A DNA stretch of 64,000 nucleotides, from positions 1-64,000 of the forward strand of contig NZ_AUTC01000135.1 in assembly GCF_001461695.1 (NCBI RefSeq). Reading direction: 5' to 3'. A program made the position numbers and the translations under genes. How positions within the stretch are numbered: position 1 is the stretch's first letter; each line of letters opens with the position of its first letter. Positions 19,666 through 29,074 of this stretch are shown piece after piece. The notes beneath the pieces are model-generated. The model saw only the letters and a program-made list of their open reading frames with translations. It was not told the origin of the DNA and did no database searches. Origin of the DNA: Sinorhizobium fredii USDA 205. GTDB taxonomy: Bacteria > Pseudomonadota > Alphaproteobacteria > Rhizobiales > Rhizobiaceae.

Positions 19666-20007
19666 AGGCAAGCAATAAAGCAAATCTTCGAAGTTGAATG
19701 GGAGTCTATCACGTTCACGCCCAGAGCGTGACTAGCCTCGAAATGATCCGGACGGAAACAGCCCGCATTCGGTGGCGATCGCCAGCGACCGGTCGACGCG
19801 ACCGCTGCCATGCGATCGAACTCTCAAGTCCCCGTCGCCCGCCCGCCCCGGCCTTGCAACGGTGCAAGGAAATGCGCCGAATGGCGGTGCGCTTTCCCTA
19901 GGGCCTTGCATTTATGCGTTTGGAACAGCATAGGGCGCATGCAGGCAAATGCGCAAAGTCGCGCCGGCTAGAGTGTGGCGCGTCGAGGACAAACCGGGAG
20001 ATATGCC
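19666..20007. other. Intergenic region upstream of folD
   Basis: 342 bases between the repeat and folD. I see no convincing coding frame. It contains a small inverted repeat (CACGCCCAGAGCGTG, about 19719-19733) and, near the end, GGGAG (19996-20000), the folD ribosome binding site. The folD promoter must lie here, but I cannot assign it. Confidence 0.5.
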
Positions 20008-20907
20008 GTGACGACTGTGATTGATGGCAAGGCTGTTGCCGCTTCGGTCATCGAAACCGTGAAATCAGCTACCCAGACGCTGGAGACGGAAACAGGCGTT
20101 CGGGCCGGCCTCGCGGTGGTCATTGTCGGCGACGATCCGGCAAGCCACGCCTATGTGTCGGCGAAAAGCCGGATGGCCAAGGAATGCGGTTTCCTCTCCG
20201 TCCAGCATACGCTGCCGGGGGAGACCTCGCAGGAGGAACTGGCGGCCCTGGTGGCGGAACTCAATGCCGATCCTTCCATCCACGGCATTCTCGTCCAATT
20301 GCCTCTGCCGAAACATCTTCAGTCGGAGCCGATCATCCAATCGATCCTACCCGAGAAGGATGTCGACGGACTGCATGTCGTCAATGCCGGCAAGGTCGCG
20401 ACCGGCGATCTCGACGGCGGACTGGTCTCCTGTACCCCGGCCGGCGCCATGGTCTTCGTGCGCCGCACCCATGGTGGTGATCTTTCCGGGTTGAATGCTG
20501 TCGTCATCGGTCGCTCCAATCTTTTCGGCAAGCCGATGTCGGCGCTGCTGCTCGCTGCCAATGCGACGGTCACCACGGCGCATTCGCGCACCAAGGATCT
20601 TGCGGCCGTGTGCCGAAACGCCGATATCCTCGTGGCGGCGGTCGGCCGCCCGGAAATGGTCAAGGCGGACTGGGTCAAGCCCGGTGCGCTGGTCATCGAT
20701 GTCGGCATCAACCGCGTCGCGGCGCCGGAGCGCGGCGAGGGCAGGACGAAACTCGTCGGCGACGTCGCCTTCGAGGAATGCGCCAAGGTCGCAAGCGTCA
20801 TCACGCCGGTGCCGGGCGGCGTCGGGCCGATGACGATCGCCATGCTGATGGCGAACACGATCATCGCCGCCTATCGCAAAGCCGGGCAAAACCCGCCGAA
20901 ATTCTGA
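20008..20907 (+). CDS. folD: Methylenetetrahydrofolate dehydrogenase / methenyl-THF cyclohydrolase FolD
   Basis: 299 residues with a GTG start (20008) after GGGAG at 7-base spacing; upstream codons in frame are not conserved. Bifunctional cytosolic enzyme of one-carbon metabolism that converts 5,10-methylene-THF to 10-formyl-THF with NADP. Visible: the substrate site [17 protein letters not shown] with its catalytic Lys, [28 protein letters not shown], and the nucleotide site [20 protein letters not shown]. The end [20 protein letters not shown] is diagnostic. It ends 4 bases before the convergent aglR. Confidence 0.97.
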   Translation: MTTVIDGKAVAASVIETVKSATQTLETETGVRAGLAVVIVGDDPASHAYVSAKSRMAKECGFLSVQHTLPGETSQEELAALVAELNADPSIHGILVQLPLPKHLQSEPIIQSILPEKDVDGLHVVNAGKVATGDLDGGLVSCTPAGAMVFVRRTHGGDLSGLNAVVIGRSNLFGKPMSALLLAANATVTTAHSRTKDLAAVCRNADILVAAVGRPEMVKADWVKPGALVIDVGINRVAAPERGEGRTKLVGDVAFEECAKVASVITPVPGGVGPMTIAMLMANTIIAAYRKAGQNPPKF

Positions 20908-20911
20908 CATC

Positions 20912-21943
20912 CTACCGCCCGGGCGCGGGCCCGGTCGAAGCGCGCACGATCAGTTCGGCGCGCCAGAGCTCCTGTTCCGGATAGGTGTCGCGGCCGAGTA
21001 TCCCGCCGATCAGTCTCGTCGCGATCCGGGCGCCGGCGGCTCGGAGCGATGAGCGCGTCGTCGTCAGCGGTACGCTGAAGTTCTCCGGCTTCAGCATCGG
21101 CAGGACGTCGTCATGGGCGATGATCGAAATGTCGCTGCCGATGACGAGCCCAGCCCGATTGATGGCGCGCACCGCGCCGAGCGCCAGCACCGTACTGGAA
21201 CAGAGAACCGCGGTCGGCGGATCCGGCCGTTCAAGAAAGTGCTGCATGCTTCGATAGCCGTATTCGTCGGCCATCACCGAATGATGAACGAGCTCTTCGT
21301 CGAGGCCGAGGCCCCACTCCTCGAGCGCCCGCGTCAGCCCCTTTTTCCTGCGCATGGAAAAGGCGAGATAGTCCGGCCCGTTGATCAGCCCGATCCGGTG
21401 ATGGCCGAGCTGCAGGAGCAGCTTGGTGGCGTCGTAGAAGGCCTGCGTATTGTCGATATCGAGGAACGGATAGTCGCGTGGGCCGCCAATCGACCGGCCA
21501 TGCACGACGAAGGGAATCGACAGCGCCTTCAGCATGGGGATGCGGGGGTCGTTGGCGCGCATATAGGCCAGGAAGACCGCATCGACATTGCCGCTCGCCG
21601 CCAGCCGCCGAAACGTCGCCTCCTCGTCGTCCGGCGCGCTCGGGTTGATCACGAAGTGGAAGTCATGCTTCACCGATTCCTCTGCGAGGCCCGCGAGAAA
21701 TTCGCCGAAATGGATGTCGGAATCGATCCCGGGCGCGATCGGCATCACGAGCCCGATCGAATAGGCCTTTCCTGTCGCCAGCCGCTGGGCGGCACGATTC
21801 GGCCGGTAGCCGGTCTCGCGCACCGCCTGCAGCACCCTTTGACGCGTTTCCGCATTGACTTCCGGATAGCCGTTGAGGGCGCGGCTGACCGTCGTTTGCG
21901 ATAGGCCGAGGATCTCCGCCAATTGCTTCAGATTGACCGCCAT
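20912..21943 (-). CDS. aglR: LacI-family repressor AglR
   Basis: 343 residues. The N-terminal LacI helix-turn-helix reads VNLKQLAEILGLSQTTVSRA followed by LNGYPEVN (residues 3-30), with the hinge helix at RPNRAAQRLA. A periplasmic-binding-protein-like sensor domain covers 60-330. It is divergent from aglE and should repress the alpha-glucoside operon until sugar is present. Perfect CAAAGCGCTTTG palindromes lie 15 bases upstream of its own start and 67 bases upstream of aglE, suggesting autoregulation as well. The name rests on the position next to aglEFGAK. Confidence 0.92.
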   Translation of the reverse strand: MAVNLKQLAEILGLSQTTVSRALNGYPEVNAETRQRVLQAVRETGYRPNRAAQRLATGKAYSIGLVMPIAPGIDSDIHFGEFLAGLAEESVKHDFHFVINPSAPDDEEATFRRLAASGNVDAVFLAYMRANDPRIPMLKALSIPFVVHGRSIGGPRDYPFLDIDNTQAFYDATKLLLQLGHHRIGLINGPDYLAFSMRRKKGLTRALEEWGLGLDEELVHHSVMADEYGYRSMQHFLERPDPPTAVLCSSTVLALGAVRAINRAGLVIGSDISIIAHDDVLPMLKPENFSVPLTTTRSSLRAAGARIATRLIGGILGRDTYPEQELWRAELIVRASTGPAPGR

Positions 21944-21957
21944 GGCCGAATTCCTCT

Positions 21958-21969
21958 CAAAGCGCTTTG
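21958..21969. promoter_or_regulatory. AglR operator O1
   Basis: CAAAGCGCTTTG, a perfect 12-base palindrome with the central CG typical of LacI-family operators, 15 bases upstream of the aglR start. Binding here would block aglR transcription. Confidence 0.75.
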
Positions 21970-22163
21970 GATATCCACTTTATTTTTCGCTCTTTTGGCA
22001 AGCGCCAACTTGTCCTGATATCACCCGTTACGCGCCGGACAAAGCAGGAAACCGCCATTTTGCGCTGCAAAACCTTGCCGCAAAGCAAAATACTGCAGTG
22101 CAACGCGCACCCTCAGGAAAGCCCCTTGACTCTTTCTCGGCGGCAATGGAGTGTTAGCAAACT

Positions 22164-22175
22164 CAAAGCGCTTTG
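22164..22175. promoter_or_regulatory. AglR operator O2
   Basis: A second perfect CAAAGCGCTTTG palindrome (extended TCAAAGCGCTTTGAA), 67 bases upstream of the aglE start. Its centre is 206 bases from O1, a distance compatible with a repression loop. Confidence 0.8.
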
Positions 22176-22241
22176 AATGTTGCGCCTTGACGATCCACCC
22201 GTGGCGTAACGCCCGGGTTTCTTTTTGGGGAGGACCAGAAC

Positions 22242-23600
22242 GTGAAGAGATCATTGCTGATTGGCGTGGCTGCGCTCGCTCTGCTTGCAGGGGCCGCCAG
22301 CGCTGCCGACCTGAAGTTCAAGCCGGGCGAAGATTCGAAGTTCAATTGGGGAAGCTTCGAGGAGTTCAAGAAGGGGCACGACCTGAAAGGCCAGACGCTG
22401 ACGATCTTCGGTCCCTGGCGCGGCGAGGACGAGGCTCTGTTCAAGAGCGTTTCTGCCTATTTCGTCGAGGCGACAGGGGTTGAGATCAAATATTCCTCCT
22501 CGGAGAACTATGAGCAGCAGATCGTCATCGACACCCAGGCCGGCAGCCCCCCCGATGTTGCGATCCTTCCGCAACCGGGTCTGATTGCCGACCTTGCTGC
22601 GAAGGGCCTCCTGACGCCGCTCGGCGACGAAACCAAGCAATGGCTGCTCGACAACTATGCCGCCGGCCAGTCCTGGGTCGATCTCTCCACCTACACCGGC
22701 AAGGACGGCGCCGCGGCGCTCTACGCCTTCCCCTACAAGATCGACGTCAAGTCGCTCGTCTGGTACGTCCCGGAAAACTTCGAGGACGCCGGCTACGAAG
22801 TGCCCAAGACCATGGAAGAGCTGAAAGCTCTGACCGAGAAGATTGCGGCCGATGGCGAGAAGCCCTGGTGCATCGGTCTCGGCTCGGGCGGCGCGACAGG
22901 CTGGCCGGCGACGGACTGGGTCGAGGACCTGATGCTGCGCACGCAGTCACCCGAGGTCTACGACAAGTGGGTCAAGAACGAGATTCCCTTCACGGACGCC
23001 GCGGTGACCGGCGCGATCGACGAGTTCGGCTGGTTTGCCCGAAACGACAAGTTCGTCGACGGCGGTGCGGCAGCGGTCGCCTCCACCGATTTCCGCGACA
23101 GCCCGAAAGGTCTCTTCGCCTCGCCGCCGAAGTGCTATCTGCACCATCAAGCCTCCTTCATCCCCTCGTTCTTCCCGGAAGGCACGGTGGTCGGCGAGGA
23201 TGCCGACTTCTTCTACATGCCGCCCTATGAGAGCAAGAAGGAGCTCGGCAATCCGGTGCTCGGCGCCGGCACGCTTGCGATGATCACCAAGGACACGCCG
23301 GCCGCGCGCGCCTTCATCGAGTTCTTGAAGACGCCGATCGCGCACGAGGTCTGGATGGCGCAGACGAGCTTCCTGACGCCCTATAAGAGCGTCAATGTCG
23401 ACGTCTACGGCAACCCGCCGCTGAAGAAGCAGGGCGAGATCCTCCTCAACGCCACGACCTTCCGCTTCGACGGTTCGGACCTGATGCCCGGCAAGATCGG
23501 CGCCGGCGCCCTGTGGACCGGGATGGTCGATTACGTCGGCGGCAAATCATCGGCCGACGTCGCAGCCGGTGTCCAGAAGGCCTGGGACGCCATCAAGTAA
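22242..23600 (+). CDS. aglE: Alpha-glucoside ABC transporter substrate-binding protein AglE
   Basis: 452 residues with a GTG start after a strong GGGGAGGA site (spacing 7). Signal peptide MKRSLLIGVAALALLAGAAS (cleaved near residue 21, before ADLKF). The mature part is an extracellular solute-binding protein family 1 fold (TLTIFGPWRGEDEALFKSVS, DVAILPQPGLIADLAAKGLL). It captures sucrose, maltose, trehalose or similar alpha-glucosides in the periplasm for AglF/AglG/AglK. First gene of the aglEFGAK operon known from S. meliloti, behind operator O2. Confidence 0.95.
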   Translation: MKRSLLIGVAALALLAGAASAADLKFKPGEDSKFNWGSFEEFKKGHDLKGQTLTIFGPWRGEDEALFKSVSAYFVEATGVEIKYSSSENYEQQIVIDTQAGSPPDVAILPQPGLIADLAAKGLLTPLGDETKQWLLDNYAAGQSWVDLSTYTGKDGAAALYAFPYKIDVKSLVWYVPENFEDAGYEVPKTMEELKALTEKIAADGEKPWCIGLGSGGATGWPATDWVEDLMLRTQSPEVYDKWVKNEIPFTDAAVTGAIDEFGWFARNDKFVDGGAAAVASTDFRDSPKGLFASPPKCYLHHQASFIPSFFPEGTVVGEDADFFYMPPYESKKELGNPVLGAGTLAMITKDTPAARAFIEFLKTPIAHEVWMAQTSFLTPYKSVNVDVYGNPPLKKQGEILLNATTFRFDGSDLMPGKIGAGALWTGMVDYVGGKSSADVAAGVQKAWDAIK

Positions 23601-23605
23601 AACCT

Positions 23606-23639
23606 AAGGCAGCGGACGGCATGTCTCGTCCGCTGCCTT
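23606..23639 (+). terminator. Intra-operon hairpin between aglE and aglF
   Basis: AAGGCAGCGGACG (23606-23618) pairs perfectly with CGTCCGCTGCCTT (23627-23639). No strong T run follows, so it is more likely an mRNA-stabilising or attenuating hairpin than a full terminator. That would give more AglE than permease, as is usual for binding-protein genes. Confidence 0.7.
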
Positions 23640-23752
23640 CCTTTCGGATCGGTCCGCGTCAGCGGGCATCCCAACAAAAAAAGCGAAAGCCGCCGTCATG
23701 TAATGCGCCTGGAGCGTCCTGTTCCGGAGGCGTTTGAGGGGAGGGATGTGTC

Positions 23753-24760
23753 ATGCAGCTGCTCGCTGCCATTCTGACGATGATAGTTGGTGTCCTGGCC
23801 TGCGCGGCCTATTTCTGGGCGACCAATTTCATTCTTGATTGGATTTTTCCGTCAAAGGGGCTGTCGGGTGCCGCCGCCTCCCGCAATCTGCGGATCACCA
23901 ATGCCATCCGGCCTTGGCTGTTCCTGGCGCCGGCTCTGTTCGCGTTGACAATCTATCTCATCTATCCAGTCGTCCAATCCGTGTGGTTGAGCTTCCACGA
24001 CAGGGGCGGCCAGAGTTTCGTCGGCGCGCGCAACTACAACTGGATGATCAACGACGGCGAATTCCGCCAGTCGATCTTCAACAATTTCCTCTGGCTGCTG
24101 GTCGTTCCGGCACTCGCGACATTCTTCGGCCTGATCATCGCGGCGCTGACCGATCGCATCTGGTGGGGCAACATCGCCAAGACGCTGATCTTCATGCCGA
24201 TGGCGATCTCCTTCGTCGGCGCCGCAGTCATCTGGAAATTCATCTATGACTATCGGGCCGAAGGCTCCGAGCAGATCGGCCTTCTGAACGCGATCGTCGT
24301 CGCCTTCGGCGGCCTACCGCAGGCCTGGATCACGCTGCCTTTCTGGAACAACTTCTTCCTGATGGTCATCCTCATCTGGATCCAGACGGGCTTTGCCATG
24401 GTCATCCTCTCAGCGGCGCTGCGCGGCATTCCGGAGGAGACGATCGAGGCGGCGGTGATCGACGGTGCCAATGGCTGGCAAATCTTCTTCAAGATCATGG
24501 TGCCGCAGATCTGGGGCACGATCGCGGTCGTCTGGACGACCATCACCATCCTTGTCCTGAAGGTCTTCGATATCGTGCTGGCGATGACGAACGGCCAATG
24601 GCAGAGCCAGGTGCTCGCCAACCTGATGTTCGACTGGATGTTCCGCGGCGGCGGTGACTTCGGCCGCGGCGCGTCGATCGCCGTCGTCATCATGGTCCTC
24701 GTCATTCCGATCATGATCTGGAACATCCGCAACGCAACCAAGGAATCGGGGGGCCATTGA
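23753..24760 (+). CDS. aglF: Alpha-glucoside ABC transporter permease AglF
   Basis: 335 residues, MalF-type inner-membrane permease. It has an N-terminal helix (about 5-28), then the core helices from about residue 55, and the EAA-like loop EETIEAAVIDGANGWQIFFK (about 226-245) that contacts the ATPase AglK. It precedes aglG by one base. Confidence 0.94.
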   Translation: MQLLAAILTMIVGVLACAAYFWATNFILDWIFPSKGLSGAAASRNLRITNAIRPWLFLAPALFALTIYLIYPVVQSVWLSFHDRGGQSFVGARNYNWMINDGEFRQSIFNNFLWLLVVPALATFFGLIIAALTDRIWWGNIAKTLIFMPMAISFVGAAVIWKFIYDYRAEGSEQIGLLNAIVVAFGGLPQAWITLPFWNNFFLMVILIWIQTGFAMVILSAALRGIPEETIEAAVIDGANGWQIFFKIMVPQIWGTIAVVWTTITILVLKVFDIVLAMTNGQWQSQVLANLMFDWMFRGGGDFGRGASIAVVIMVLVIPIMIWNIRNATKESGGH

Positions 24761-24761
24761 G

Positions 24762-25910
24762 ATGAATCCGTCGACGCGTTCCCCGCTCACCTGGGCCGTC
24801 CATCTTTCGGTCCTGCTTTTGGTCATTCTCTGGACCATGCCGACCGCCGGGCTGCTGATCTCGTCGCTGCGCGACAAGGACCAGCTCGCCGTCTCCGGCT
24901 GGTGGACGGCGCTGGCCACCTCGTCGCGCAACGATGTGGCGCGTGCCCCTTCGGCCGACAGCCAGGTCGAACGGGACGGCAAGTTCGTGATCTCCGGCAA
25001 CCTGCTCGAGGGGCGGGGTGGCGGCCAGATTTCCGCCTTCGGCTTCTCCAGCCGTGAACATGGGAAGTTCAAAGCCGGCGAGACGGCGGAGCTCAATGAC
25101 GGCGAGCGGCTGACGGTGCAGGGCGACGGCAGCTTCGAGATCGTCTCGGACACAAAGATGGAAGGATCGCGCGGCCAGCGCATCTTCTATACCGCCGCCA
25201 CGCCGCCGCGCTTCACGATCGACAACTATATCGAGGTGCTGAGCGCGGCCGGCATCGGCACGTCGTTCCTCAACTCGCTGACGGTCGCGATTCCGTCGAC
25301 GGTGATCCCGATCCTGATAGCGGCCTTTGCGGCCTATGCGCTTGCCTGGATGCCTTTCCCGGGTCGGGCGATCCTGCTCGCCGTCGTCGTCGGCCTGCTC
25401 GTCGTGCCGCTGCAGATGTCGCTCATTCCGCTGCTGCAGCTCTATAACGGTGTCGGGGCTTTCTTCGGCGTGCCCGCCAAAACCTATATGGGCATTTGGC
25501 TCGCCCATACCGGCTTCGGACTGCCGCTGGCGATCTATCTCCTGCGCAATTACATGGCCGGCCTGCCGCGCGAGATCATGGAGTCTGCCCGTGTCGACGG
25601 CGCCAGCGATTTCGACATCTTCGTCAAGATCATATTGCCCTTGTCGTTCCCGGCGCTCGCTTCGTTCGCCATCTTCCAGTTCCTCTGGACCTGGAACGAT
25701 CTTCTGGTCGCCATAGTCTTCCTCGGCGCCGGCGAGGATTCGCTCGTGCTGACCGGCCGCCTGGTCAACCTTCTCGGCTCGCGCGGCGGCAATTGGGAAA
25801 TCCTCACCGCTTCCGCCTTCATCACCATCGTCGTTCCACTGATCGTCTTCTTCGCCCTGCAACGCTACCTCGTTCGTGGCCTGCTGGCGGGATCGGTCAA
25901 GGGCGGCTGA
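24762..25910 (+). CDS. aglG: Alpha-glucoside ABC transporter permease AglG
   Basis: 382 residues, MalG-type permease. The first helix (about 10-35) is followed by a non-membrane insert of roughly 110 residues (about 45-150, with DGKFVISGNLLEGRGGGQIS and LTVQGDGSFEIVSD), predicted to be periplasmic. The remaining five helices carry the EAA loop MESARVDGASDFDIFVKIIL (about 273-292). The insert is longer than in MalG of enterics and fits the AglG type. Coupled to aglF (start one base after its stop). Confidence 0.94.
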   Translation: MNPSTRSPLTWAVHLSVLLLVILWTMPTAGLLISSLRDKDQLAVSGWWTALATSSRNDVARAPSADSQVERDGKFVISGNLLEGRGGGQISAFGFSSREHGKFKAGETAELNDGERLTVQGDGSFEIVSDTKMEGSRGQRIFYTAATPPRFTIDNYIEVLSAAGIGTSFLNSLTVAIPSTVIPILIAAFAAYALAWMPFPGRAILLAVVVGLLVVPLQMSLIPLLQLYNGVGAFFGVPAKTYMGIWLAHTGFGLPLAIYLLRNYMAGLPREIMESARVDGASDFDIFVKIILPLSFPALASFAIFQFLWTWNDLLVAIVFLGAGEDSLVLTGRLVNLLGSRGGNWEILTASAFITIVVPLIVFFALQRYLVRGLLAGSVKGG

Positions 25911-25936
25911 CATTCAGGACAGGACTCTATATTCGC

Positions 25937-27592
25937 ATGACCAAGACTGAAACGACCGGCGCAATCCTGACGGCCGACAAGGACTGGTGGCGCGGCGCGG
26001 TGATCTACCAGATCTATCCGCGCTCCTTCCAGGACACCAACGGCGACGGCATCGGCGATCTGAAAGGCATCACCGCCCGCCTGCCGCATGTGGCGGCGCT
26101 CGGCGCCGACGCCATCTGGATCTCGCCCTTCTTCACCTCGCCGATGCGGGATTTCGGCTACGACGTCTCCAACTACACGGATGTCGACCCGATCTTCGGT
26201 ACGCTCAAGGATTTCGATCTGCTGATCGCCGAAGCCCATCGTCTTGGCCTTCGGGTGATGATCGATCTGGTGCTGTCGCACACTTCCGACCAGCATGCCT
26301 GGTTCGTCGAGAGCCGCTCGAGCCGCAGCAACGCCAAGGCCGACTGGTATGTCTGGGCGGATTCCAAGCCGGATGGCACGCCGCCGAACAACTGGCTGTC
26401 GATCTTCGGCGGCTCCGCCTGGGCCTGGGACCCGACGCGGTTGCAATACTACTTGCACAACTTCCTGACGTCCCAACCCGACCTCAACCTGCACAATCCT
26501 CAGGTGCAGGAGGCGCTTCTCGCGGTCGAGCGTTTCTGGCTGGAGCGTGGCGTCGACGGCTTCCGCCTCGACACCATCAACTTCTATTTCCATGACAGAG
26601 AGCTGCGCGACAACCCGGCGCTTGCACCGGAGCGCCGCAACGCTTCGACTGCGCCGGCGGTCAATCCGTACAACTATCAGGAACATATCTACGACAAGAA
26701 CCGGCCGGAGAACCTGGAATTCCTCAAGCGCTTCCGCGCTGTGATGGATGAATTCCCGGCGATTGCCGCCGTCGGCGAGGTCGGCGACAGCCAGCGCGGC
26801 CTTGAGATCGCTGGTGAATACACCTCCGGCGGCGACAAGGTGCAGATGTGTTACGCCTTCGAGTTCCTGTCGCCGGATCCGCTGACGCCGGAGCGCGTCG
26901 CCGAGGTGATGGGCGACTTCCAGAAGGTGGCGCCGGAAGGCTGGGCCTGCTGGGCCTTCGCCAACCACGATGTCGTGCGCCATGTCAGCCGCTGGGGCTC
27001 CGGTGTCAGCGATCACATCGGCCACGCCAAGCAGCTTGCAAGCCTGCTCATGTCGCTGCGCGGCTCGGTCTGCATCTACCAGGGCGAGGAACTGGCGCTG
27101 CCCGAAGCGGAACTCGCCTACGAGGACCTTCAGGATCCTTACGGCATTCAGTTCTGGCCCGATTTCAAGGGCCGAGACGGTTGCCGGACGCCGATGGCGT
27201 GGGAGGGCCTGCCGGACGGCGGCTTCAGCAGCGCCAAGCCCTGGCTGCCGATTCCGGAGGCTCACCTGGCGCAGGCCGTCGCCATCCAGGAGGGTGACCC
27301 GGCTTCGGTACTCGAGCACTATCGCCGCTTCCTGCATTTCAGAAAGGCGCACTCCGCCTTCGCCAAGGGGGATATCGAGTTCGTCGAGACGCGGGCGCCG
27401 CTCCTCGGCTTTTTGAGGATCCACGGCAACAAGAAGCTCTTCTGCCTCTTCAACATGGGCGAAGAGCCCGCGGCCGCGGATTTGCCGGAAGGCACGGTCG
27501 AGCCGCTCGACGGCCACGGCTTCATCTCTGATATAAGGGACAACAAGATCAGTCTTCCGGCCTGGGGCGCGTTCTTCGCGCGCCTGGCCTAG
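25937..27592 (+). CDS. aglA: Alpha-glucosidase AglA (GH13)
   Basis: 551 residues, cytoplasmic, no signal peptide. The start is set at MTKTETTGAILTADKDWWRG because the GH13 fold begins immediately after (GAVIYQIYPRSFQDTNGDGI). Visible GH13 regions: VMIDLVLSHTSDQH, GVDGFRLDTINFYFHD with the nucleophile Asp, AVGEVGD with the acid/base Glu, and WAFANHDVVRHVSRW with the transition-state Asp. It hydrolyses the alpha-glucosides brought in by AglEFGK to glucose, feeding zwf-pgl-edd a few kilobases away. It lies 26 bases after aglG. Confidence 0.95.
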   Translation: MTKTETTGAILTADKDWWRGAVIYQIYPRSFQDTNGDGIGDLKGITARLPHVAALGADAIWISPFFTSPMRDFGYDVSNYTDVDPIFGTLKDFDLLIAEAHRLGLRVMIDLVLSHTSDQHAWFVESRSSRSNAKADWYVWADSKPDGTPPNNWLSIFGGSAWAWDPTRLQYYLHNFLTSQPDLNLHNPQVQEALLAVERFWLERGVDGFRLDTINFYFHDRELRDNPALAPERRNASTAPAVNPYNYQEHIYDKNRPENLEFLKRFRAVMDEFPAIAAVGEVGDSQRGLEIAGEYTSGGDKVQMCYAFEFLSPDPLTPERVAEVMGDFQKVAPEGWACWAFANHDVVRHVSRWGSGVSDHIGHAKQLASLLMSLRGSVCIYQGEELALPEAELAYEDLQDPYGIQFWPDFKGRDGCRTPMAWEGLPDGGFSSAKPWLPIPEAHLAQAVAIQEGDPASVLEHYRRFLHFRKAHSAFAKGDIEFVETRAPLLGFLRIHGNKKLFCLFNMGEEPAAADLPEGTVEPLDGHGFISDIRDNKISLPAWGAFFARLA

Positions 27593-27612
27593 AAAACCGA
27601 GGGGAGGGTGCA

Positions 27613-28701
27613 ATGACCGGTCTGCTGCTTAAAGACATCCGCAAGTCCTACGGGGCGGTCGATGTCATTCACGGCATCAATCTCGATATCAAGCAGGGCG
27701 AGTTCGTCGTCTTCGTCGGGCCGTCCGGCTGCGGGAAGTCGACGCTGCTCAGGATGATCGCCGGGCTCGAGGAGATCACCGGCGGCGACATGTTTATCGA
27801 CGGCCAGCGGGTCAACGAGGTGCCGCCGTCGCAGCGCGGCATTGCCATGGTGTTCCAGTCCTATGCGCTCTACCCGCATATGACCGTTTACGACAACATG
27901 GCCTTCGGCATGCGGATCGCCAAGGAAACGAAGGAAGAGATCGACCGCCGCGTCCGCTCGGCCGCAGAGATGCTCCAACTTACCAAGTTTCTCGACCGCC
28001 TCCCCAAGGCGCTCTCCGGCGGGCAACGCCAGCGCGTCGCGATCGGTCGGGCGATTTGCCGCAACCCGAAGGTCTTCCTCTTCGACGAGCCGCTTTCCAA
28101 CCTCGACGCGGCGCTGCGCGTCGCCACCCGCATCGAGATCGCCAAGCTCAGCGAGCGAATGGCGGATACGACGATGATCTATGTCACCCACGACCAGGTA
28201 GAGGCGATGACGCTCGCCGACCGCATCGTGGTTCTGTCTTTGGGTCACATCGAGCAGGTCGGCGCGCCGCTCGACCTCTATGAAAGGCCGGCAAACCTCT
28301 TTGTCGCCCGCTTCATCGGTTCGCCCGCCATGAACGTCATTCCCTCGACGATCACCGCGACCGGGGCGCAGACGACGGTGTCCCTGGCAGGTGGCAAGTC
28401 CGTGACGCTCGACATTCCGACCGATGCTTCCGAAGCCGGCAAGACGGCGAGCTTCGGCGTGCGGCCGGAGGACCTGCAGGCGACGGACGGCCAGGACTTC
28501 CTGTTCGAGGGCACGATTTCGATCGTCGAAGCGCTCGGGGAGGTGACGCTGCTCTATATCGAAGGACTCGTCGAGAACGAGCCGATCATCGCCAAGATCC
28601 CCGGCATCCTCAAGGTCGGGCGCGGCGACAGGGTGCGGTTTACCGCCGACAAGGCGAAGCTGCATCTCTTCGACGCCGACGGGCGCAGCTATCGCGCTTA
28701 A
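27613..28701 (+). CDS. aglK: Alpha-glucoside ABC transporter ATPase AglK
   Basis: 362 residues, MalK/UgpC type. Walker A GPSGCGKST (about 37-45), Q-loop VFQSYALYPHMTVYDNM, signature LSGGQRQRVAIGRAI, Walker B VFLFDEPLSNLDAA and switch His in VTHDQVEAM. C-terminal TOBE-type regulatory domain from about residue 240 (SFGVRPEDLQ). Last gene of the agl operon, preceded by GAGGGAGGGTGCA. Confidence 0.95.
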   Translation: MTGLLLKDIRKSYGAVDVIHGINLDIKQGEFVVFVGPSGCGKSTLLRMIAGLEEITGGDMFIDGQRVNEVPPSQRGIAMVFQSYALYPHMTVYDNMAFGMRIAKETKEEIDRRVRSAAEMLQLTKFLDRLPKALSGGQRQRVAIGRAICRNPKVFLFDEPLSNLDAALRVATRIEIAKLSERMADTTMIYVTHDQVEAMTLADRIVVLSLGHIEQVGAPLDLYERPANLFVARFIGSPAMNVIPSTITATGAQTTVSLAGGKSVTLDIPTDASEAGKTASFGVRPEDLQATDGQDFLFEGTISIVEALGEVTLLYIEGLVENEPIIAKIPGILKVGRGDRVRFTADKAKLHLFDADGRSYRA

Positions 28702-28716
28702 GCCGGTCGGTGGAAG

Positions 28717-28880
28717 CGTGAGAGAATGCCCCTCTCCTCGGGTTTGACCCTGGGTTTGACCCGAGGACTGGCCCTCTCCGCACGCGCGGGGAGAGGGGAC
28801 TCTTGCGCAGCGTTTGCCCCTTGTCTCTTCGCCCCGCTCGCGGGGAGAAGGTGCCGGCAGGCGGATGAGGGGCATTTTCG
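28717..28880. repeat. Mosaic palindromic repeat after aglK
   Basis: GC-rich stretch made of inverted modules: CCCCTCTCCTCGGGT, a short tandem (GGGTTTGACCC twice, about 28739-28761), CCTCTCCGCACGCGCGGGGAGAGGGG, and CCCGCTCGCGGGGAGAAGG followed by GCAGGCGGATGAGGGGC. This is the composition of the rhizobial intergenic repeats that end in GGATGAGGGGC. It follows the operon end and may act as a terminator or mRNA end barrier. The rest of 28881-29074 holds no gene I can support. Confidence 0.75.
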
Positions 28881-29074
28881 CGCGCCAAAGCAGTAACCTC
28901 TGACAGGCCATCCACAATGCTTTCGGACGGTCTATTCGCATTCCCTCGCCGAGCCAAACGCTCTGTTAAATTTCATTGGTTAGCGTGGCCGCGATTGGAA
29001 TGCGAAAGGTCTATTCGATGCGCAGCGCGGCCCCTGTGATGCAACAGCACTTTCTCAACAAGGAAGAGTCGTTC

